Below are positions 25,723 through 34,186 of a stretch of 64,000 nt of DNA, in pieces. The notes under the pieces were generated by a model. That model worked only from the letters and a program-made list of their open reading frames with translations. It made no database searches and was not told where the DNA came from. The DNA is from Cupriavidus necator (GTDB taxonomy: Bacteria; Pseudomonadota; Gammaproteobacteria; Burkholderiales; Burkholderiaceae), in contig CP074390.1 of NCBI GenBank assembly GCA_022041995.1, forward strand, positions 1,736,001 through 1,800,000, written 5' to 3'. The translations under genes and the position numbers were made by a program. Positions within the stretch are counted from its first letter, which is position 1. The number at the start of each line of letters is the position of its first letter.

Positions 25723-26463
25723 TTAGCTGTCCTGCAGCGCCGCCAGCAAGCCTTCAAGGGGCTGCCAGCGGATGTCGAGTTCGGCGAGCAACACGCTCTG
25801 CATATCTTTGCGGAATACCCCCAGCCATGCCCCGGGCCTGGCCGTTGCGGGCTGTCCAGCGGCCTGGGCTTCGGCCAGCGCCGCGGCTTCGGCCTGGCGC
25901 AGGCGCTGGAAGTGCGGCTCCAGCATCGTCGGCAAGGCGCCCAGCAGGCTCTGTTCGCGCGCGGCCAGCACGCGCTCCATCACGGCATCGACCATGGCCA
26001 GCTTGGCCATGCCGGGTGCGTGGCCGGACAACGCGCTGCGCAGGCGCCCGCGCAGGTTGCCGATCGCGGTTTCCATGGTCTGTTGCAGCGTCAGGTAGCG
26101 CTGGCGATAGACCGCGTAGTCGACCTGCGTATCCACGGGGTCGGGCAGCGCGGACGGCCGGGCCGGCCCGCGCCGCTTGCCGGCAAGCGTGGTGTCTTCC
26201 ACGATGGCATCGGCCAGCGCGGCGCGCACGCGGGCGCATTCGCGTGCCTCAGTGCTGTCGACAGCACGTGCGGCAGGCGCCGCCGCCGGCGCATTGGCCT
26301 TCAGCGCCGATGACAGCGCGATCGCATCCGCCCAGCCAAGCCATTGGCTCAGCTGGCTCGAGAGCGAGCTTGCAGGAGGAGGGGCATCGGCGTCAGTCAG
26401 GCGAGCCAGCAGGCGGACGAGCGTCGGGCCGCTGAAACCTGTGCGCCGGGGCACTTGTAACAT
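25723..26463 (-). CDS. DUF3348 protein, first gene of the tailed-motor operon
   Basis: A 246-residue soluble protein beginning LQVPRRTGFSGPTLVRLLARL and LSSQLSQWLGWADAIALSSAL, which I recognise as DUF3348. The middle has a YAVYRQRYLTLQQTMETAI helical segment, and the C-terminal part is helical. No signal or membrane segment is visible. It ends 10 bp before the DUF802 start and heads the operon. Its function is unknown. By position it may be a cytosolic assembly or effector partner of the membrane complex. Confidence 0.78.
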   Translation of the reverse strand: MLQVPRRTGFSGPTLVRLLARLTDADAPPPASSLSSQLSQWLGWADAIALSSALKANAPAAAPAARAVDSTEARECARVRAALADAIVEDTTLAGKRRGPARPSALPDPVDTQVDYAVYRQRYLTLQQTMETAIGNLRGRLRSALSGHAPGMAKLAMVDAVMERVLAAREQSLLGALPTMLEPHFQRLRQAEAAALAEAQAAGQPATARPGAWLGVFRKDMQSVLLAELDIRWQPLEGLLAALQDS

Positions 26464-26522
26464 TGCGCCGGATTCGAAAAATCCAGCAGTTTACACGCCC
26501 GGGCGGTGGCGCGGCCGGCTGG

Positions 26523-26569
26523 CGTGGTGGATGATGGGCGGGAATCCGTCCCGGACCCATTCCACCACG
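26523..26569. promoter_or_regulatory. Inverted repeat just upstream of the GST gene
   Basis: CGTGGTGGA (26523-26531) pairs with TCCACCACG (26561-26569), with further weaker pairing inside. The right arm ends 11 bp before the GST start codon and overlaps its ribosome binding area. It may be an operator or an mRNA hairpin affecting translation. No T run makes a terminator unlikely. Confidence 0.4.
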
Positions 26570-26579
26570 GAGTGAAATC

Positions 26580-27203
26580 ATGAGACTGGTTGGCATGCTT
26601 GATTCCCCTTATGTCCGCCGCACGGCGATCTCGCTGCGCCTGCTCGGGTTGCCGTTCACGCATGAGTCGGTATCCGTCTTCCGTGAATTCGAGCGCTTCC
26701 ATGCCATCAACCCGGTGGTCAAGGCGCCTTCGCTGGTCTGCGACAACGGGGTCGTGCTGATGGACTCGACGCTTATCATCGACTATGCCGAGTCGCTGGC
26801 GGGCCGCAGCCTGATGCCGGCGCAAACTGCGTCACGGCAGGCCGCGTTGCGCATCGTCGGGCTGGCGCTGGCGGCGAGCGAGAAGGTGGTGCAGAACTTC
26901 TATGAGCACAGCCAGCGGCCGGCGGGCAAGCTGCACCAGCCGTGGCTGCACCAGCCGTGGCTGGACCGTGTGGATGCCCAGCGCGAGAGCGCCTTTGCAC
27001 TGCTGGAGGCCGAGCTGGCCAGGCGTCCCGTCCCTGCAGGCGAGGCGGATATCGGCCAGGCCGAGCTGACCGCCGCGGTCACCTGGACCTTTGCGCAGTT
27101 CATGATGCCAGGCGCGGTCGATACGGCGCGGCATCCGGCGCTGGTTGCGCTGACGGCGGCGCTTGAGCGGCTACCCGCATTTGAGGCATTGCCCTGCGCA
27201 TAG
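26580..27203 (+). CDS. Glutathione S-transferase family protein
   Basis: The 207-residue protein has a thioredoxin-fold N-terminus (MRLVGMLDSPYVRRTAI, then NPVVKAPSLVCDNG and DSTLIIDYAE, which includes the glutathione-gamma-glutamyl contact region) and an all-helical C-terminal domain. It would conjugate or reduce electrophiles with glutathione. The catalytic Ser/Tyr/Cys of the N-terminus is probably Ser9. An exact 15-bp duplication at 26931-26960 repeats residues LHQPW at 118-127. The local function is not evident from its neighbours. Confidence 0.85.
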   Translation: MRLVGMLDSPYVRRTAISLRLLGLPFTHESVSVFREFERFHAINPVVKAPSLVCDNGVVLMDSTLIIDYAESLAGRSLMPAQTASRQAALRIVGLALAASEKVVQNFYEHSQRPAGKLHQPWLHQPWLDRVDAQRESAFALLEAELARRPVPAGEADIGQAELTAAVTWTFAQFMMPGAVDTARHPALVALTAALERLPAFEALPCA

Positions 27204-27232
27204 GTGGCCGCTGGCGCGCCTACCGCGGTAGG

Positions 27233-27469
27233 GTGCCAATCGCAGGCATTCCGATGCAACATCAGTCCCCCTGTGGAACGCGATTTCAACGGGGAAGACA
27301 TGAAGACCAGCCGGCGGCGATCGAGCCGGTTTACGAGCCCGGTGGCCTGTCGGCCTCCACCCTGCTGCAGGGCGTCTGCCTGGTCGTCGAGGACGATCCG
27401 CTGGTGCATCTCTGGGGGGAAGCAGTGTCCAGGTCGACTTTATTCAGATCACCTGGACAATTTATTTAG
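27233..27469 (+). pseudogene. Possible response-regulator receiver remnant
   Basis: Within this 237-bp open frame, codons at 27359-27427 read TLLQGVCLVVEDDPLVHLWGE. It matches the first strand and acidic Asp pair of a receiver domain (VLVVEDDPLVR). Nothing else of a receiver domain follows: the frame becomes random and stops in an AT-rich patch. No ribosome binding site is convincing. The rest of the 27204-27538 interval holds only the leader of the DUF1254 gene. It looks like the broken start of a signalling gene. Confidence 0.4.
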
Positions 27470-27538
27470 TTCACTTTTTTCCACCCCTCAGCGACAGTCT
27501 AGCGATCGCAAATCGCGATACTGGAAAGAGAGGGCCCC

Positions 27539-28915
27539 ATGTCGATCTCAAACCGCGCCGTCGGTGCCTCCATGCTGGCCGTTTCCATGTTGGCGGGCCT
27601 GGCCGGATGCCATAACCCGCCGGCCGCGGCGTTGGCTGCGGCGTCGGCTGTCCCGTCGCGCCCCCCGCCGGCCGCGGTGTCGGAACAGGACATCTACGAT
27701 GCCTACATCTACCTGCTGGGCCGGCTGCTTGTCCTGCGCCAGCAGCAAATCGACTTCAAGAAGGAAGGTTTCCAGTGGAACCGGATCATTCATCGCGACG
27801 TCGGCGGTGTGTCGTGGGCCAACCCCAATCTGGATGTCGCCTACAGTGAGGCCTGGATTGCGGTCGACGAAAAGACCTGCACGGTCTTCAGCGTGCCGGC
27901 CATCAAGGGGCGCTACTACACCATTCAGTTCCTGAACGGCTGGGGCGAAACCGTCGCCAATATCAACGAGCGCAACTATCCGGACCATCCAAGCGGCGAA
28001 TTCGCGATGTGCCTGAAGGGTGCCAGTGCGGCACTTTCGCCCAAGGCCAGGCGCATCGATCTGCCGGGCAAGACCTCACGGGTGCTGGCCCGGGTGGAAA
28101 TCGGAGCAGACAAGAAGCAGGCCATTGCCCTGCAGCATCGGATCACGACGCGGATCACTGGCACGCCGACGATTGCCCCGGTGCCCGCCACGCCCGCCTT
28201 CAGCAATGACAAGCTCCCCGGTGTCGAAGCCTTTGACTCGGCCGCCGTTGCGCTTGGCTCGGAGCCGGACATCAATCCGGGCATGGAGCCCATCCAGGCC
28301 AAGGTGCGCGCCGTGAGCGCCGCGGTGGCCCGCAGCCCCGCCGAACGCGCGCGGGTGGACAAGGTCATCCGCGAACAGACGCTGCCGGCGTTCTTCCAGT
28401 CATTCTCCACCGCAGGCACCGTCAAGAACGGCTGGAACAGGCCCGCTACCATTGGCAAGTACGGCAGTGACTACCAGACCCGCACCCGCATCGACCTGGG
28501 GGGGATCTGGGCCAACAGCACGGATGAGGTCGTCTATTTCAAGACGGATACAGACGGGACGGGCACCAGGCTCGACGGCGGCAATGTCTACACCATCACC
28601 TTCCCAAAGGACGAGCTGCCTGCCCGCCACGTCAAATACTTCTGGTCGGTGATTGCGGTGGATTCCAAGAACTTCCGCGTGATCCCGAATGCGAAGAACC
28701 GGTTCCTGATCAACAAACAGTCCAGGCTAAGCTATGACCAGGACGGTTCGCTGACGCTGTACTTCGGACCTGCCCGGCCAAAGGACGCGCCTGACGGCAA
28801 CTGGCTGCCCACGCCCAAGGGAAAGAACTACAACCTGACGTTCCGCCTCTATGGGCCGGACCAGCCGATCCTGTCCGGGGAGTGGTTCCCGGCGCCGCTG
28901 GTCAAGCGCAACTGA
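27539..28915 (+). CDS. DUF1254/DUF1214 lipoprotein
   Basis: The 458-residue protein has a lipoprotein signal peptide with lipobox LAGC (Cys near residue 24). A DUF1254-type domain follows (about 45-190, with YLLGRLLVLRQQQ, WANPNLDVAYSEAWI and RYYTIQFLNGWGE). A C-terminal DUF1214 domain (about 330-455) has YTITFPKDELPARHVKYFWSV and LYFGPARPKD. This pair is widespread in proteobacteria, with no established enzymatic role. A GAGAGGG ribosome binding site precedes ATG 27539. It would sit in the inner or outer membrane facing the periplasm. Confidence 0.85.
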   Translation: MSISNRAVGASMLAVSMLAGLAGCHNPPAAALAAASAVPSRPPPAAVSEQDIYDAYIYLLGRLLVLRQQQIDFKKEGFQWNRIIHRDVGGVSWANPNLDVAYSEAWIAVDEKTCTVFSVPAIKGRYYTIQFLNGWGETVANINERNYPDHPSGEFAMCLKGASAALSPKARRIDLPGKTSRVLARVEIGADKKQAIALQHRITTRITGTPTIAPVPATPAFSNDKLPGVEAFDSAAVALGSEPDINPGMEPIQAKVRAVSAAVARSPAERARVDKVIREQTLPAFFQSFSTAGTVKNGWNRPATIGKYGSDYQTRTRIDLGGIWANSTDEVVYFKTDTDGTGTRLDGGNVYTITFPKDELPARHVKYFWSVIAVDSKNFRVIPNAKNRFLINKQSRLSYDQDGSLTLYFGPARPKDAPDGNWLPTPKGKNYNLTFRLYGPDQPILSGEWFPAPLVKRN

Positions 28916-29068
28916 GCTGCGAGTGAGGATCCGGTGTCCGGTCCCGCAAATAGGCTCGATATGAAAGCGCCCAGTTGCGGCCATCGCTACGGCCATGGCG
29001 CCTCCGCGCGCCTGGCCTGAGGCGCAACTGGACGATTTCATTGATCAAGCCATCCACGGGACAGGACA

Positions 29069-29434
29069 CTAATCCACTGACACCTCGCAAAACCGCAGCC
29101 GGTTCCCGAACGGATCGGCCACCTGCAGCATCCGCCCCCAGCCCGCATCCTCAACGCCGGGCCTGGCGTACGGATACGCCTTGGCAGACAGCTCCCGCTG
29201 CAGCGCATCAATATCCTCCACCGTCACGAACACTGTCGATCCCGGCGTGGCATCGCCATGGTGCTCGCTCAGGTGCAGCGTCAGGCCACTGCGCCTGACC
29301 TGCGCGTACAGCGGAAACCCCTCTTCATACCGATGCTCCCAGTCGAGCGAGAAGCCGAGGAAGTCGAGGTAGAACTCCTTGGCCTTGTCGACCGAGAAGA
29401 TCCGGAGAATGGGGATACCGGCAGACAGGTTCAT
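29069..29434 (-). CDS. Glyoxalase/bleomycin-resistance (VOC) family protein
   Basis: The 121-residue protein has a single VOC domain: PILRIFSVDKAKEFYLDFLGF, then LHLSEHHGDATPG, VFVTVEDIDAL and VADPFGNRLRF. This composition resembles the bleomycin-resistance/glyoxalase-superfamily proteins. ATG 29434 gives the standard length. Upstream codons are Arg/Lys-rich and unlike the family. Metal and substrate are not known. It lies between a DUF1254 gene and a phospholipase gene without evident operon links. Confidence 0.83.
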   Translation of the reverse strand: MNLSAGIPILRIFSVDKAKEFYLDFLGFSLDWEHRYEEGFPLYAQVRRSGLTLHLSEHHGDATPGSTVFVTVEDIDALQRELSAKAYPYARPGVEDAGWGRMLQVADPFGNRLRFCEVSVD

Positions 29435-29566
29435 GGCTTTTCGTTTGGTCGTCGTGCAGGAATGCCGGATAATAACGCCGGCCCGCGGTGATTTGCGGCT
29501 ACGCTTACGCGACTTGCTTCGCACAATCTGCCCCGGGGCTCAACGCGAGCCCTGGGGCGTGCCGCA

Positions 29567-31771
29567 TCAAACCACTCCCATCTCCGGATCGCTGACCGCG
29601 TCCTCGCCGGTCTCCATCCGCCCCGCAAAGCGACGCGCAAACGCCGGGCTGGCCTCGCAGGTCACGACGAAGTCGTACCAGTTGCCGCTGTCGGCTACCG
29701 GCCATTCCAGCGTTTCCACCTTGCCCCGCTTCACGTTTTGCGTCCACGGGCCGTCGTCGCGGTAGGCCAGCGCCGTGACGGTGAAAGTCACGTCGGCATC
29801 GCTGTCGTTATGCAGCTTCACCTGGACCGTGGGCTTCCTGCACGGGTTGTAGCAGACCTGGATTTCCGTCGGCGTGGTCACCGCTTCGTTGATATCGCCG
29901 GAGAACGAGCGGTGATAGCCGTTGGGCCCCAGCACCCACAGGTCGTACTTGCCGCCGTCGGCATTGATGTCCCACGCATCGTCCAGCGTCTTGCCGGCTT
30001 CGACCACGTAGCGGCGCGGAATGCGGTCGAGGTGCAGCTTGTCATAGACGTGGAACAGCGCGCCGGCCTGGTTGGTGCTGGCATTGGCGAACAGCAGGCG
30101 GACTGCCTTGGATGCGGCATCGACGCGCGCACTGGTATGCAGTTCGTATGGCAGCTTGCGCGACGGACGGGTGCCGGTGTCCTGCTCCGGCAGCGCGGGC
30201 GTGGCCGGCACCGGGATCGCCGGCTGGGCCTGCTGCCATGCGGTCAGGCTGGTGGCGTCGGCACGGGTGGTGCGGCCGGCCAGCGTGGGCAGGGTCTCGG
30301 CGTTGGGCGTGGCAAAGTTGAAGGCGCTGGTCAGGTCGCCGCAGATGGCACGGCGGTAGGCGCTGATCTGCGGCTCCATCACGCCGAAGCGTGCCTCCAG
30401 GAAGCGCAGCACCGAGGTGTGGTCGAAGACTTCAGAGTTGACCCAGCCGCCGCGGCTCCACGGCGACACCACCCACAGCGGCACGCGCGGGCCGGGGCCG
30501 AAGGGCTTGCCGTCCTGCGGCGGCTGCTTGGCCGTGGCGGGCTGGAAGTTGAAGTACTCGTACGCCATCTGCGCGTCGTCGAGGGTCGACTTGCCGGCCA
30601 GCGTGCCGTCCAGGTTGCGCGACGGCGCGGTCGGCGGCGGGCTGTGGTCGAAGAAGCCGTCGTTCTCGTCGAAGTTGATCAGCAGCACGGTCTTGCTCCA
30701 GACCTCGGGCGATGCCGTCAGCGCGTCCAGGATGGCCTGCACGTACCAGCCGCCCTTGGCCGGGCTGGACGGGCCGGGGTGCTCGCTGAACTCGGCCGGC
30801 GGGATGATCCAGGACACCTCGGGCAGCTTGCCGTTGAGCACGTCGTCACGCAGCGACTGCAGGAATCCGCCGTCGGGCATGGTGTTGCAGAAGCCCTTGG
30901 CCAGCGGGCTGTACTGGTCGTCGATATCCGGGTTGTAGGGCGGGTTGACGCCGGTGCCGGCAGTGTTGGAGAGCTTGCGCCCGGCGGGCATCTTCTCCAT
31001 CTCGGCGCGCCAGTGCCGGAAGCTCATCATCTGGTTGCAGCCGTAGTTGTCCGGCACGTTCTGGTAGACCTTCCAGCCCACGCCGGCGGCCTGCAGGCGG
31101 TCGGCGTAGGTCTTCCAGGTCCAGCCTTCGGTGGACGGGCCCACATCGGCGCCCGCGTTGAAATCATTGACCATCACCGCGACGTTGTCGCCGGTGGGGC
31201 CGTTGCTGCCGGTCCAGTAGAACAGGCGGTTGGGGATGGTGCCGGTGTGCATCGCGCAGTGGTAGGCATCGCACAGCGTGAAGGCGTCGGCCAGCGCGCG
31301 CTGGAACGGGATCTCGGCGTCATCGTAGTAGCCCATCGACAGCGTCTTCTTGGCGACCGGCCAGCGGTCCATGCGGCCGTGGTCCCATGCGGCCTGCGCG
31401 TCGGGCCAGGTGTGCGGCGTGCCGCCGGCGCGCTGCGCGTTGCCCTGGGTTTCATCGAGATGGTAGGGCGTCAGGAGATTGCCGTTGGCATCGGTCTGGT
31501 AGAACGCGTTCTTGCCATTGGGCAGCGGGATCGCGAAGCGGTCGCCATAGCCGCGCACGCCCTTGAAGGTGCCGAAGTAGTTGTCGAACGAGCGGTTCTC
31601 CAGCATCACCATCACGACGTGCTTGACGTCCTGGATGGTGCCGGTGGCGTTGTTGGCCTCGATGGCGAGCGCGCGGCGGATGCTGGGCGGAAAGGTGGCC
31701 AGCACCGCGGCGGCGGCGCCGGTGCCGAGGCTGGTCTTCAGGAACTGTCTTTTTGACGGGTTGAAGGTCAT
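29567..31771 (-). CDS. Phosphocholine-specific phospholipase C (PLC/acid-phosphatase superfamily)
   Basis: This 734-residue protein carries a Tat-type signal in which a Lys-Arg pair replaces the twin arginine (SKRQFLKTSLGTGAA). A phosphoesterase domain starts HVVMVMLENRSFDNYFGT (nucleophile region), with LINFDENDGFFDHSPP and ARFGVMEPQI. Two C-terminal beta domains of the phospholipase C type follow (about 535-620 and 640-730). It would cleave phosphatidylcholine or sphingomyelin in the periplasm or outside. ATG 31771 places the signal at the N-terminus. A short lipoprotein gene lies 46 bp upstream on the same strand. Confidence 0.9.
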   Translation of the reverse strand: MTFNPSKRQFLKTSLGTGAAAAVLATFPPSIRRALAIEANNATGTIQDVKHVVMVMLENRSFDNYFGTFKGVRGYGDRFAIPLPNGKNAFYQTDANGNLLTPYHLDETQGNAQRAGGTPHTWPDAQAAWDHGRMDRWPVAKKTLSMGYYDDAEIPFQRALADAFTLCDAYHCAMHTGTIPNRLFYWTGSNGPTGDNVAVMVNDFNAGADVGPSTEGWTWKTYADRLQAAGVGWKVYQNVPDNYGCNQMMSFRHWRAEMEKMPAGRKLSNTAGTGVNPPYNPDIDDQYSPLAKGFCNTMPDGGFLQSLRDDVLNGKLPEVSWIIPPAEFSEHPGPSSPAKGGWYVQAILDALTASPEVWSKTVLLINFDENDGFFDHSPPPTAPSRNLDGTLAGKSTLDDAQMAYEYFNFQPATAKQPPQDGKPFGPGPRVPLWVVSPWSRGGWVNSEVFDHTSVLRFLEARFGVMEPQISAYRRAICGDLTSAFNFATPNAETLPTLAGRTTRADATSLTAWQQAQPAIPVPATPALPEQDTGTRPSRKLPYELHTSARVDAASKAVRLLFANASTNQAGALFHVYDKLHLDRIPRRYVVEAGKTLDDAWDINADGGKYDLWVLGPNGYHRSFSGDINEAVTTPTEIQVCYNPCRKPTVQVKLHNDSDADVTFTVTALAYRDDGPWTQNVKRGKVETLEWPVADSGNWYDFVVTCEASPAFARRFAGRMETGEDAVSDPEMGVV

Positions 31772-31817
31772 GGCTGTGGCTGGGTCGGTCTGTCGCTGAG
31801 TCGGAAAGCGGCCCGCA

Positions 31818-32036
31818 TTACGGGGCGCAACGCGTTGAGCAGGAGCGTGGCTGGTCAGGCTTGCCGGCGTTGTCCGGCTTGTTGCCATTGGCGGCGGCGG
31901 GCTGGAGGGTGCCGCCGCTCGCGCCCGGCGAGTCGCCGCCGCCGCAGGCGGCAAGCATCAGTGCGAGCGTGATGGTGCCGGCGGCCAGCCATGGCCGGGT
32001 GGAACGCGACAGTAATGAGGGTCTCATTTTGTGCAT
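31818..32036 (-). CDS. Small lipoprotein upstream of phospholipase C
   Basis: A 72-residue frame starts MHKMRPSLLS and has a hydrophobic segment ending in lipobox LAAC at Cys31. A GGGDSPGASGG linker and a Cys-containing tail (SCSTRC) follow. The signal peptide, lipobox and Gly-rich linker make it a credible small lipoprotein. It ends 46 bp before the phospholipase start and may be its co-expressed partner or chaperone-like accessory. It was not recognised as a known family. Start ATG 32027 is also possible. Confidence 0.6.
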   Translation of the reverse strand: MHKMRPSLLSRSTRPWLAAGTITLALMLAACGGGDSPGASGGTLQPAAANGNKPDNAGKPDQPRSCSTRCAP

Positions 32037-32195
32037 TGGCTTGTAGTCGTTGAGGGGATAACGATTGCCGAGCCCATGCGCCGACATCGGATGCAGGCCA
32101 TGGACTTCCGCCGCGCGGACGACAAGTGCGGGGAACTGGCCGGTTGGGGTGCGGTTGGCCTTGGCTTGTCGCGACAGCGGGCGATTGTTGATTGG

Positions 32196-32250
32196 TCAAA
32201 TGTCAGATGTTTGACATCGAACACATTTGACGATTTGGTTTTGTAACCAA
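32196..32250. promoter_or_regulatory. Nested palindromes in the intergenic region upstream of the GntR gene
   Basis: TCAAATGT (32196-32203) pairs with ACATTTGA (32223-32230). Inside them, ATGTCA (32200-32205) pairs with TGACAT (32212-32217). A third hairpin, TTTGGTT (32234-32240) and AACCAAA (32245-32251), follows immediately. They sit in an AT-rich patch between the minus-strand lipoprotein/phospholipase genes and the plus-strand GntR gene. They are a plausible operator cluster. The rest of 32088-32446 shows no gene. Confidence 0.5.
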
Positions 32251-32446
32251 AAGTGTCGCAGCTGGCAGAGTTGGCAATTGCTGGCTGCCAGGAGCCGCCT
32301 GCTACCCGGTGGCAGGCCGTTTGCGTCGGCCTTCCGTCAGGCTGGCGTAGCGGGATGCCACATCGTGTGCACGCAACGGGCATCAATGAATACGCAGGGC
32401 AGGGTAGAATCACGCCATCCCCGTCCTCCGTACGCCGCCGCAGTTC

Positions 32447-33133
32447 ATGTCCGAAGAAAAGAAGAGCCTGTCCGAAACCATCCGCGCCGCGATCGAGCAG
32501 GAGATTCTTTCCGGAAAGCTTCCCAGCGGCACCCAGCTGGAAGAGCAGCAGTTGCTGGCGCGCTTTGGCGTGTCGCGCACGCCGGTGCGCGAAGCGCTGA
32601 TCCAGCTGGAGTCGGCCGGCCTGGTGGACCTGGTGCCGCGCCAGGGCGCGATCGTGTCGTCGATCACGCTGCGCGAGTATGTGGCGATGAACGAGATCCT
32701 GGTGCAGCTTGAGGCGCTGGCGGCGCGCCTGGCCGCACGCCGCATCTCGGCGGCGCAGCGCACGGCGATGCAAGCCGCGTTCGACGACTGCCGCGCGGCC
32801 GCGGAGCGTGCCGATTCGGATCGCTACCGCGAGGCCAATGATGCCTTCCATGAAGTCATTTACGCGGCCTGCTGCAATGACATCCTGTCGCGGCAGATCC
32901 GCACCATGCGCGCGCGCATGCGCGGCATGCGCGACCTGCGCTTCGAGAAGCCGGCCCGCATCGTGGCCTCGCTGGCCGAGCATGAGGCGGTGATGGGCGC
33001 GATCGTGCGTGGCAACGAGGACGAAGCCGGGGCGGCGATGGTCCGGCATATCGCCACCGGGGGCGACGTCTACGCGGACATGATTGCCTCCATGCCCGGC
33101 GACGAAGCCGGCGGCAAGCGCGGCCGGCGCTAG
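32447..33133 (+). CDS. GntR-family regulator, FadR/FCD subfamily
   Basis: The 228-residue protein has an N-terminal winged helix (about 8-75, with LPSGTQLEEQQLLARFGVSRTPVREALIQLE). An all-helical FCD effector domain follows (about 85-215), with the Asp/His metal ligand pattern ANDAFHEVIYAAC and VRHIATGG. FCD regulators commonly sense carboxylic acids. It converges on the Bug and CoA-transferase genes, so those are its likely targets. Candidate operators are the GTATAC pair at 35452-35484 and the nested palindromes upstream of its own start. Confidence 0.88.
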   Translation: MSEEKKSLSETIRAAIEQEILSGKLPSGTQLEEQQLLARFGVSRTPVREALIQLESAGLVDLVPRQGAIVSSITLREYVAMNEILVQLEALAARLAARRISAAQRTAMQAAFDDCRAAAERADSDRYREANDAFHEVIYAACCNDILSRQIRTMRARMRGMRDLRFEKPARIVASLAEHEAVMGAIVRGNEDEAGAAMVRHIATGGDVYADMIASMPGDEAGGKRGRR

Positions 33134-33155
33134 TCCGCGGCCGGGGCAGGCAGGC

Positions 33156-34133
33156 TCAGTCCAGCTTGACGCCGGCCTGCTCGATCCGCGTCACGGCCGA
33201 CTTGCCGTCTGCCGCGGCCCACTTGCCGAACTCCGCGGGCGACGCCGAGGTAGACACCTCGCTGCCGTTGGAGGCGAGCTTCGCACGCAGCTGCGGATCC
33301 GCCATCACCCTGGCGGTGGCGGCAAAGAGCTTGTCGCGGATGCCCTCGGGCAGCCCGGCCGGCCCGTACAGCCCGAACCAGAAGGTGAAATCAAAGCCCG
33401 GCAGCCCCATCTCCGCCAGCGCCGGCAAGCCCGGTGCCACCGCCGAGGGCTTGGGCGTGGTTACGCCGATCATCTTCACCACGCCCTGCGTGCCCATCGG
33501 CAACACCGACGCCGCGGTGCCAAACGACAACTCCACCTCGCCCGCGGCCACGGCCTGCAGCGCCGGCGCGCCGCCCTTGTAGGGCACGTGCGTCATCTTG
33601 ACGCCAGTGGCTTTCTCGAACTGCAGCCCGGCGAGATGCGGCGAGCCGCCAATGCCGGACGACGAGTAGTTGAACTTGCCCTGCTGCGCGCGCGCCTGGG
33701 CCACCAGTGTCTTGATATCGCTGACGTTCAGGTTCTTGTTGACGGCCAGGATCAGCGGCGACACGGTCAGCCGCGTCACCGGGGTGAAGTCGGCCGCCTT
33801 GTAGCGGGCCTTGTAGAGCTGCTGGTCGATGCCGTACAGCGTGGACGTGGCCAGGCCCAGGGTGTAGCCGTCAGGGGCCGCCTGCGCCAGTGCCGCGGAG
33901 GCCAGCGTGCTGCCGGCGCCGGGCTTGTTGTCCACCAGTACGGTCTGGCCAAGCTCCTTCGACAGCGCCTCGCCGAACACGCGCGCGACATAGTCGGCCG
34001 CACCCGCCGGCGTGTAACCCACCAGCAGCCGGATCGGCCGGGTCGGGTAGTCCTGCGCACCGGCCAGGCCAGGCAGGGCGGCCAGGGTCGCAAGGGCGGC
34101 GCCGATCGCGGCACGCCCAAGAGTGTGTTTCAT
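33156..34133 (-). CDS. Bug-family (TctC) periplasmic solute receptor
   Basis: A 325-residue receptor with a Sec signal peptide (MKHTLGRAAIGAALATLAALPGLAGA). Its Bug motifs are YPTRPIRLLVGYTPAGAAD, DNKPGAGSTLA and HVPYKGGAPALQ. It lies 53 bp downstream of a CaiB-type CoA-transferase gene on the same strand, so the imported acid may be activated to its CoA ester by that enzyme. The receptor gene converges on the FCD-type GntR regulator. Its ligand is unknown. Confidence 0.92.
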   Translation of the reverse strand: MKHTLGRAAIGAALATLAALPGLAGAQDYPTRPIRLLVGYTPAGAADYVARVFGEALSKELGQTVLVDNKPGAGSTLASAALAQAAPDGYTLGLATSTLYGIDQQLYKARYKAADFTPVTRLTVSPLILAVNKNLNVSDIKTLVAQARAQQGKFNYSSSGIGGSPHLAGLQFEKATGVKMTHVPYKGGAPALQAVAAGEVELSFGTAASVLPMGTQGVVKMIGVTTPKPSAVAPGLPALAEMGLPGFDFTFWFGLYGPAGLPEGIRDKLFAATARVMADPQLRAKLASNGSEVSTSASPAEFGKWAAADGKSAVTRIEQAGVKLD

Positions 34134-34186
34134 CGTTGTCTCCTTGGTGTTGTCATCGTCGCTATGGTTGTCCTGACTGCTGGCGC

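Noticed and set aside
22599..26435. Long plus-strand open frame (1,278 codons) opposite the DUF802 gene
   Set aside because: It is the antisense shadow of a GC-rich, repeat-containing gene; no domain, signal or ribosome binding site, and composition follows the third-position bias of the minus-strand gene.
21207..26463. Flagellar MotAB or Tol-Pal system
   Set aside because: The large tail, DUF3348 and DUF2894 neighbours, and absence of flagellar or tolR/tolA genes do not fit either system.
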